Position numbers and translations under genes: made by a program. 64,000 nucleotides of DNA from Pagrus major. Its lineage: Eukaryota > Chordata > Actinopteri > Spariformes > Sparidae. This document shows, in pieces, positions 33,126 to 64,000 of the stretch (position 1 is its first letter; the number at the start of each line of letters is the position of its first letter). The notes below the pieces were generated by a model. That model saw nothing but the letters and a program-made list of their open reading frames with translations. It did not search any database and was not told where the DNA came from. The stretch is taken from contig NC_133232.1 of assembly GCF_040436345.1 (NCBI RefSeq), positions 5,331,501-5,395,500 on the forward strand, read 5' to 3'.

Positions 33126-33424
33126 TTTGGTTTATTTCATTATTTACAAGGTGAATGTCTCTTTTTTTTCTTCTTCCCAACAATAAGGTTTGAAAAACAA
33201 AAGTAGGTTTCAGTCCTTTTATGGTGCGTCCACAGAATGAAAAACAAAACTGTCTTTAGTCCATAAAATAAGTTTGTGTGAAGTCTTGTTGAAGAAATCA
33301 AAGAAAATCAAATCACAAAAATTCTTAATTTACAGAATCCTGAGTCTTTAAATTTGACAAACTACAGCAGCTGCATTAGCTCAAACTTCATCGATCCAAA
33401 CAGAGCTGACACCATCAGTGATTG
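33126..33424. repeat. Direct repeat, right copy (pairs with 19672-19940)
   Basis: Same orientation as the left copy and about 13.5 kb away. It is slightly longer through small insertions ('tcttttttttcttcttccc', 'tcacaaaaa', 'gctc'). Together the two copies bracket the lectin gene and most mobile elements of the window. Confidence 0.85.
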
Positions 33425-34078
33425 TCATCACACTCCCAATGGTTCCCAGAGGCAGAAATTGTTAAGAGCTTCTACTTCAGTAAAAATAACAAGACAACAC
33501 AGTAAAAGTACTCTATTACAAGTAAAAGTTCTGCATTTGACGTTCTACGTGCATAAAAGTAAAAGAATTACCAGCAAAATGTAATTAAAGTATTTAAAGT
33601 AAAAGTACTCCTGTGTGATAAATAAAGATTAGAGTTCCAGGACTTCAGCTGATCTGATAGTTTTGTTTGTGAGTGTGTCCCAAACCACAGGAAAATATAT
33701 GAATATATATCTACTGGAAACACCAGCTGGACAAATACCTCAGTGATAATGAAATAATACCTTTTCGGGGGGTAATCTGAAATAGTTTCTTCCTTTTACC
33801 ACCCTTTATAGTTTCCCCAGTGAAATGAAAAAACTAAAGATGTTCAGTGAGGATGAAAGAAGCCGTCGTAACGCTCCGATGATCGTCACATAAACTCGAA
33901 ACTCAAAACTTCCTTCAATCAGAAAGAAACAAAACATGTTGGATATTGAGAAACACAATTAGTCGTTTGTTCAACATTTTTCTGAGGTTACTTTTAGTAA
34001 TTACACATTATTAGTTATAAAATGAAACAACAGTTGAAGATGAAGACACGTCACACCTCCATAAATATAAAAAACATG
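33425..34078. repeat. 'agtact/aagtaaaagt' dispersed repeat and spacer
   Basis: 33470-33625 shows 'acttcagtaaaaata', 'gtaaaagtactctattaca' and 'aagtaaaagttctgcatt', the common fish dispersed repeat. The rest, up to the likely nfkb1 transcript end, shows nothing recognisable. Confidence 0.55.
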
Positions 34079-35197
34079 TTTATTTAAAAAACAATACGAC
34101 CAAAGAGAAGCTCATGTTGAACTGTACAGTGCAGAGCGAAGATATAAATATCATCACAGAGAAGCTTTGGTTTCACACTGAGAGGACGACTGCTCCTTTC
34201 CCACAATGCTTTGCAGTAAGTCATGTATCTCTTGATGAAGCTACGCTAACAGTTCCTCCTGATTCCAGTCGAAAATAAATCGATCAAAGACTGGAGTGAC
34301 GTGAACGACTCGTTAAATTCATCTTGCTGCTGCAGTTTTGACAAGTTTTCAGTGGTGAGACGGACAGGAAATAAAATGGCCCTTAAAATTAAAAAACACT
34401 AAACAGATTTTTTTTTAAATGTTTAAAAACATGCACACTTTAAGGACGATTTCAGATGTTTTCAGTCTGAATTAATATAATATTCACATGAGATGTTGAT
34501 GTTTGTAATGATTCCAGTCAGCAAATCAAATACGAACAAGAGAAGCTTTAAAATGTGACATAAAAACTGTTTAACTGCCGTTCACCTCATGATCGTCACA
34601 GCCAGAATGATCAGCAGGAATCATTACAAACATGTCACGTTGAGACAAACGTCCAACAGTCTGAAATCGTCCTTTCAGGGCGAATTAGCCTCTTTTACAA
34701 TCATTTCAGTATTAATAGCACCTTTCCCCTGCAGACGTGACGTCTGCTACAGAAAAACAACCTGCTGAACACTCATCAAATCCTAAAATCCACCAGAAAC
34801 TCTCTTGTCATCTCTTCGTTCAGCAGCCGACAGAATACGTTTCCACATGAGGGAGAAAAGGTTCATTTTGGGTGAATTATTCCTTTAAACCAACAGATTT
34901 CTTTGAGTGAGGAACAAAAACCAGATTTAGATTCTTTGGTTGAACTGTTGGAGTGTAGTGTGGGCTGAGAAACCTCCAACCAAATACTTCTCTTTCATTA
35001 AAACAAGAATCAATTGTTGACTTTTTAGTTCCTGTCAGTTAAACTGCTGCTGCGTTCTGTTTAAATCTGTTCATATGTTTGTGAGGAGAAACATTCATGA
35101 GAGAGGAGGAGCATCGTTCCCTCTATCGTTGGACAATGGATGATGATGGATGCATGAATTGTGCTTTTTCTGGTCTAGACGTCGACCAATGAGACGG
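34079..35197 (-). other. nfkb1: nfkb1 3' UTR (inferred)
   Basis: Downstream of the nfkb1 stop (35198-35200) the first good minus-strand AATAAA found is at 34079-34084 (written tttatt on +), giving a 3' UTR of about 1.1 kb. No exon or transposon is evident in it. The exact end is not proven. Confidence 0.45.
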
Positions 35198-60959
<25,762 letters not shown>

Positions 60960-60964
60960 GGTGT

Positions 60965-62480
60965 CTGCAAAGGTCAAACACAACTGTTAGACCCTGTGTG
61001 AGCCTCAGTACTGCAGTTAATACACTGTAATGAATTAGTGATGGTGTAATAATAATGTAATTATTAAAATATGTAATTAATTTAGCGCCTGAATCAAGTG
61101 ACAACAGTAGAATAGATTGAATAACAACATGTCTGTATTTACTATTTAATAAAATGTGTATTTTTACAATATATCTTTATTATATAATTATTAATTATTA
61201 ATAAATAATCCATCTGACACTTGTCGCTGCTCAACATCGCGCGTTCTCGCACATGAACGCGCATGTGTCAATCGTGCTAGCTCTCTGGCTAACAGCTAGC
61301 TAGCACTACCGGGCGGTCTTTACTGTTTGTGTCGTTAAAGCGATCGTTAAAAACAACACAGCTTTATCATTAGGTGACAGTTCTCCATCAGAGACAGACC
61401 CGCAGTTACTGTCTGACTGTTGGCTTCATGTTATTAAATGTCCGACAAGAGTGGGTGCAAACCGCTACCTGTCCTAGCTAGCTGGGAGCTAGCCCTCACA
61501 GGTTCCGTATGCGGAGAACGTAATACGAAACTCCGCTCAAGAAACTGCGAGTTAAACCGTCCGTCGCTATTCACTTTGAGATAATGAAATAATAATTAAA
61601 AATCAGTATATCATAGAGTCAGGTGAGCCCAGTCCTGTTTTCGGCAAGTGTAAAATCCACATAACAGTTGACTTTAGATACAAGTTTCAGTTTGTTCAAC
61701 GGGTTGTCCGCTCAGCCACACTGTCCTCTGCTACCAAGGAAGCGTGAAGAAATCCAGCGAGTGAAGCGACAGGGAAAGTTCAAACTTCAACTGAAACAAT
61801 GACTTCATGTTGGAAACATACAAGCCGAATTCACCAGAAGCTGAAACATGAACTGTTACTACTGATGTGAGACACTCGTGTCTTCGCTGACGAGAAAGAA
61901 AACTTTAAGTTCCCATTTTTAAGATCGAGTTTGGTGTGACGTTCTCAAAGTTACCTGGCTAATAAGGAAGTGAGTAGCATAACAAAGCGAGAGGCGCGCT
62001 GCTGCTGTAACGGGTCACTGTGAAGTTATGGTAGTTAATACTAATGTATAGCTATGTAATGAGCTGTTATACGGGCCAGTCAGCCTGTTCTCACCTGGTT
62101 AGCTCGGTCAGGTTAGCAGTCGGGCTCTCAACATGAACTATGAGTGACAGTCCGCTTCACTTCAGTTGACTTCTGCACATCATTTCGCCATCATGTCCAC
62201 GCGAGCCACTGGATCCATTTACAACTGCTCGCTTTAATCAGAGTGCGTCATGACGCGACACCACCGCGTCATTACAGTTAATAAAAGACACAAATGATTT
62301 TAATCCGAGAGAATAAAGTGATGTTTAATCCCGAGCGGCGGCGGCAGCAGCAGCAGCAGCAGCGGGGCCGTGCAGCTGACACAAGTTTGTCTCAGTCGAT
62401 CAACTTCATTTCCTTCCCCTCTGGAAATTCCCTGTGACGTAGAGTTCAGCCACAGAGGAGGGGAGACACGAAGAGGTCTC
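60965..62480 (-). promoter_or_regulatory. nfkb1: nfkb1 5' leader and promoter region (minus strand)
   Basis: The first coding exon has an acceptor (tttgcag|acacc) at 60964/60965, so at least one non-coding exon lies upstream. Donor-like words on the minus strand occur at about 61468 (gacag|gtagcg), 61956 and 62092; which is used is unknown. From about 61220 to 62480 the sequence is CpG-richer than the introns, as in a promoter. A kappaB word (gggaatttcc on the minus strand, 62423-62432) and a CRE-like tgacgta (62436-62442) are present. 62341-62363 is a gcg/gca triplet tract. Confidence 0.45.
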
Positions 62481-62789
62481 ACTCTGAGGCCAAAAAATAT
62501 ATATCATAAAACAATCTCTAGATCATCTTTATTTGACAGTTTATTATAACACAGAACAGGAAGTGAACAGGTGTGTAATAAGTCATAAGTAACATGTGTA
62601 TACAGCTTACAGCTACACATACTCCTGAAGATGTTGATGTTCATCCAGGTCGTGGTGATTCTAAGCGCTGTATCGTCGGCAACTGGACGTGTTTCACCCC
62701 AACATACACGAGGAAGGAGCACCACTCAGACCCATCAGCAGCAGCATCAACTCAGCTATAACATATCCAACCACTGAGGCAGTATCACA

Positions 62790-63320
62790 GCTCCTTTGGT
62801 CGGTAACACTCAACACCACATCCAAAACTCACAGGATATCACCATCAAGGTGAGAGAGATAACACTGGACTCAGACCAAACAATGGTTTCTTATGATGTC
62901 ACATCACTTTCCCACTCAAGAAGCGGTTCAGATGGTGAAGAAACACCTGCTACACAACCCCAGACTTCACCCCAGACCACATTTGTGCCTTGCTGGACCT
63001 CTGTCTGACGACCACCTGCTTCCAGTCCAGTGAAGGTTTCTACAGACAGAAGCCCGGCTGTGCCACGGGCTCACCGGTGTCCCCAACAGTAACCAACCTC
63101 TACATGGAAGAAGTTGAGAGCGGAGCCTGGATTACCTTCACAGGAACTGCTCCTAGCCACTGGTTCAGGTATGTGGACGACACCTGGGTCAAAATCAGAG
63201 CAAGGGAAGTGGAAGCCTTCACAGAACACATTAATGCTGTGGACAATAACATCAAGTTCACACAGGAAGATGTCAGGAGACAGTAACAAGTCCAGTTGAC
63301 GACGATACAGCACCTAGAAA
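62790..63320 (+). mobile_element. Penelope-like retroelement fragment D (reverse transcriptase)
   Basis: Begins 'ggtaacactcaacaccaca' as in fragment B, gives CATGSPVSPTVTNLYMEEVE and HWFRYVDDTWVKIRARE in one frame (63050-63215), then jumps after EDVR to the 3'-end sequence 'aacaagtccagttgacgac'. It is internally deleted, so a source element recombined or was copied incompletely. Confidence 0.85.
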
Positions 63321-63339
63321 TACTCCTAAAGAATTTACC

Positions 63340-64000
63340 AGTGATGGAATGTAACTAAGTACTTTAACTCAAGTACAGTTTTATGGTACTTGTACTTTAC
63401 TTGAGTATTTCCATTTTCTGTTACTTTATACCTCCACGCTACATTCTGGAGGCAAAATTTACTTTACAGATTACATGCTGCATCATTTTTAAATTAATTG
63501 ATTTTCTCATCAGTCAGATAAAAAACAGTGATTGTGATAATCAGCTGACTCATAGTATACAGTCTATACATACATGTAACTATATGGATCAGTTACTTTT
63601 ACTGATACTTCTGATACCTAAGTACATTTAATATAAGATGCTTTAAGACTTTTATTCGAGTATTATTCATGTAGGTGACTTTCACTTTAACCAAAGTATA
63701 TCTTTACTTTTACTCGAGTATGACTGTTGAGTACTTTTTACTTTTACTTTTATTAGATATTCTGAAAACAATGGAAAGAAAATGAAAAATGTATCGTTAA
63801 ATAAAATAAATCTAATTATGACCAGCTTGTTGTTTCCTGCTGTTTACAAATAAATACAAATATAATACATCTATGTAGAAAGACAAATTACAAACACTTT
63901 AAAATAATCAACTGAACAGTGGAAAAAGACTAAAACTCAAACAATGAACTTTACATTTCTTGTTCTAAAGCAGTTAAACAGAGTTAAGATTTGAATTTAG
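63340..64000. repeat. 'agtact' dispersed repeat and window end
   Basis: 63345-63760 shows 'gatggaatgtaactaagtac', 'cttgagtatttccattttct' and 'tactcgagtatgactg', a good copy of the repeat seen in decayed form at 4985-5165. Nothing recognisable follows to the end. Confidence 0.6.

Noticed and set aside
19621..34080. Exons of manba (beta-mannosidase) expected from mammalian gene order
   Set aside because: No glycosidase-like translation was noticed on either strand by eye. A weak, diverged exon could still have been missed.

Overview
The window looks like a piece of a ray-finned (probably percomorph teleost) nuclear genome. It is AT-rich, with intron-split vertebrate genes, long CA/TG microsatellites, and fish-type transposable elements (Penelope-like, L1-like, L2/Rex-like, hAT and small inverted-repeat elements). 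Gene models were built by eye from splice sites, reading phase and family conservation. No transcript or database evidence was available.

Three complete protein-coding genes are supported. (1) A UBE2D-family ubiquitin-conjugating enzyme, most likely ube2d3, lies on the + strand (10597-19086). It has seven coding exons giving 147 aa, an extra in-frame C-terminal exon and a possible alternative first exon. (2) A small secreted lectin of the SUEL/galactose-binding (rhamnose-binding lectin) type lies on the + strand (23722-26572). It has six exons and 127 aa, with a signal peptide and eight cysteines in lectin spacing. No single open frame shows it; it appears only when the exons are joined. (3) nfkb1 (p105/p50) lies on the - strand (60959 down to 35198). 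Its 23 coding exons join in perfect phase to 943 aa: Rel homology domain, nuclear localisation signal, glycine-rich processing region, ankyrin repeats, death domain and C-terminal DSG degron.

Layout: 1-10050 is intergenic, with degraded repeats and a 1.35-kb octamer-based minisatellite. 10050-19620 is ube2d from promoter to poly(A) signals, with a hAT element nested in an older repeat inside intron 1. 19670-33430 is a repeat-rich island containing the lectin gene, two Penelope fragments, two minisatellites, an L2/Rex fragment and a broken L1. It is bounded on both sides by a direct repeat of about 270-300 bp. 34080-62480 is nfkb1 with its promoter. 62790-64000 holds another Penelope fragment and a common dispersed repeat.

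In mammals NFKB1 and UBE2D3 are also convergent neighbours, with MANBA between them. Here the tail-to-tail arrangement is kept, but no mannosidase exons were seen and the lectin gene with its transposon island occupies that space. UBE2D enzymes supply ubiquitin to SCF-betaTrCP, which acts on p105, so the two flanking genes work in one pathway. The strongest points for follow-up are the orphan lectin, the complementary TG/CA repeats around the nfkb1 death-domain exon, the GGA-microsatellite-encoded processing region, strict kappaB-like sites inside nfkb1, and the alternative ends of ube2d.
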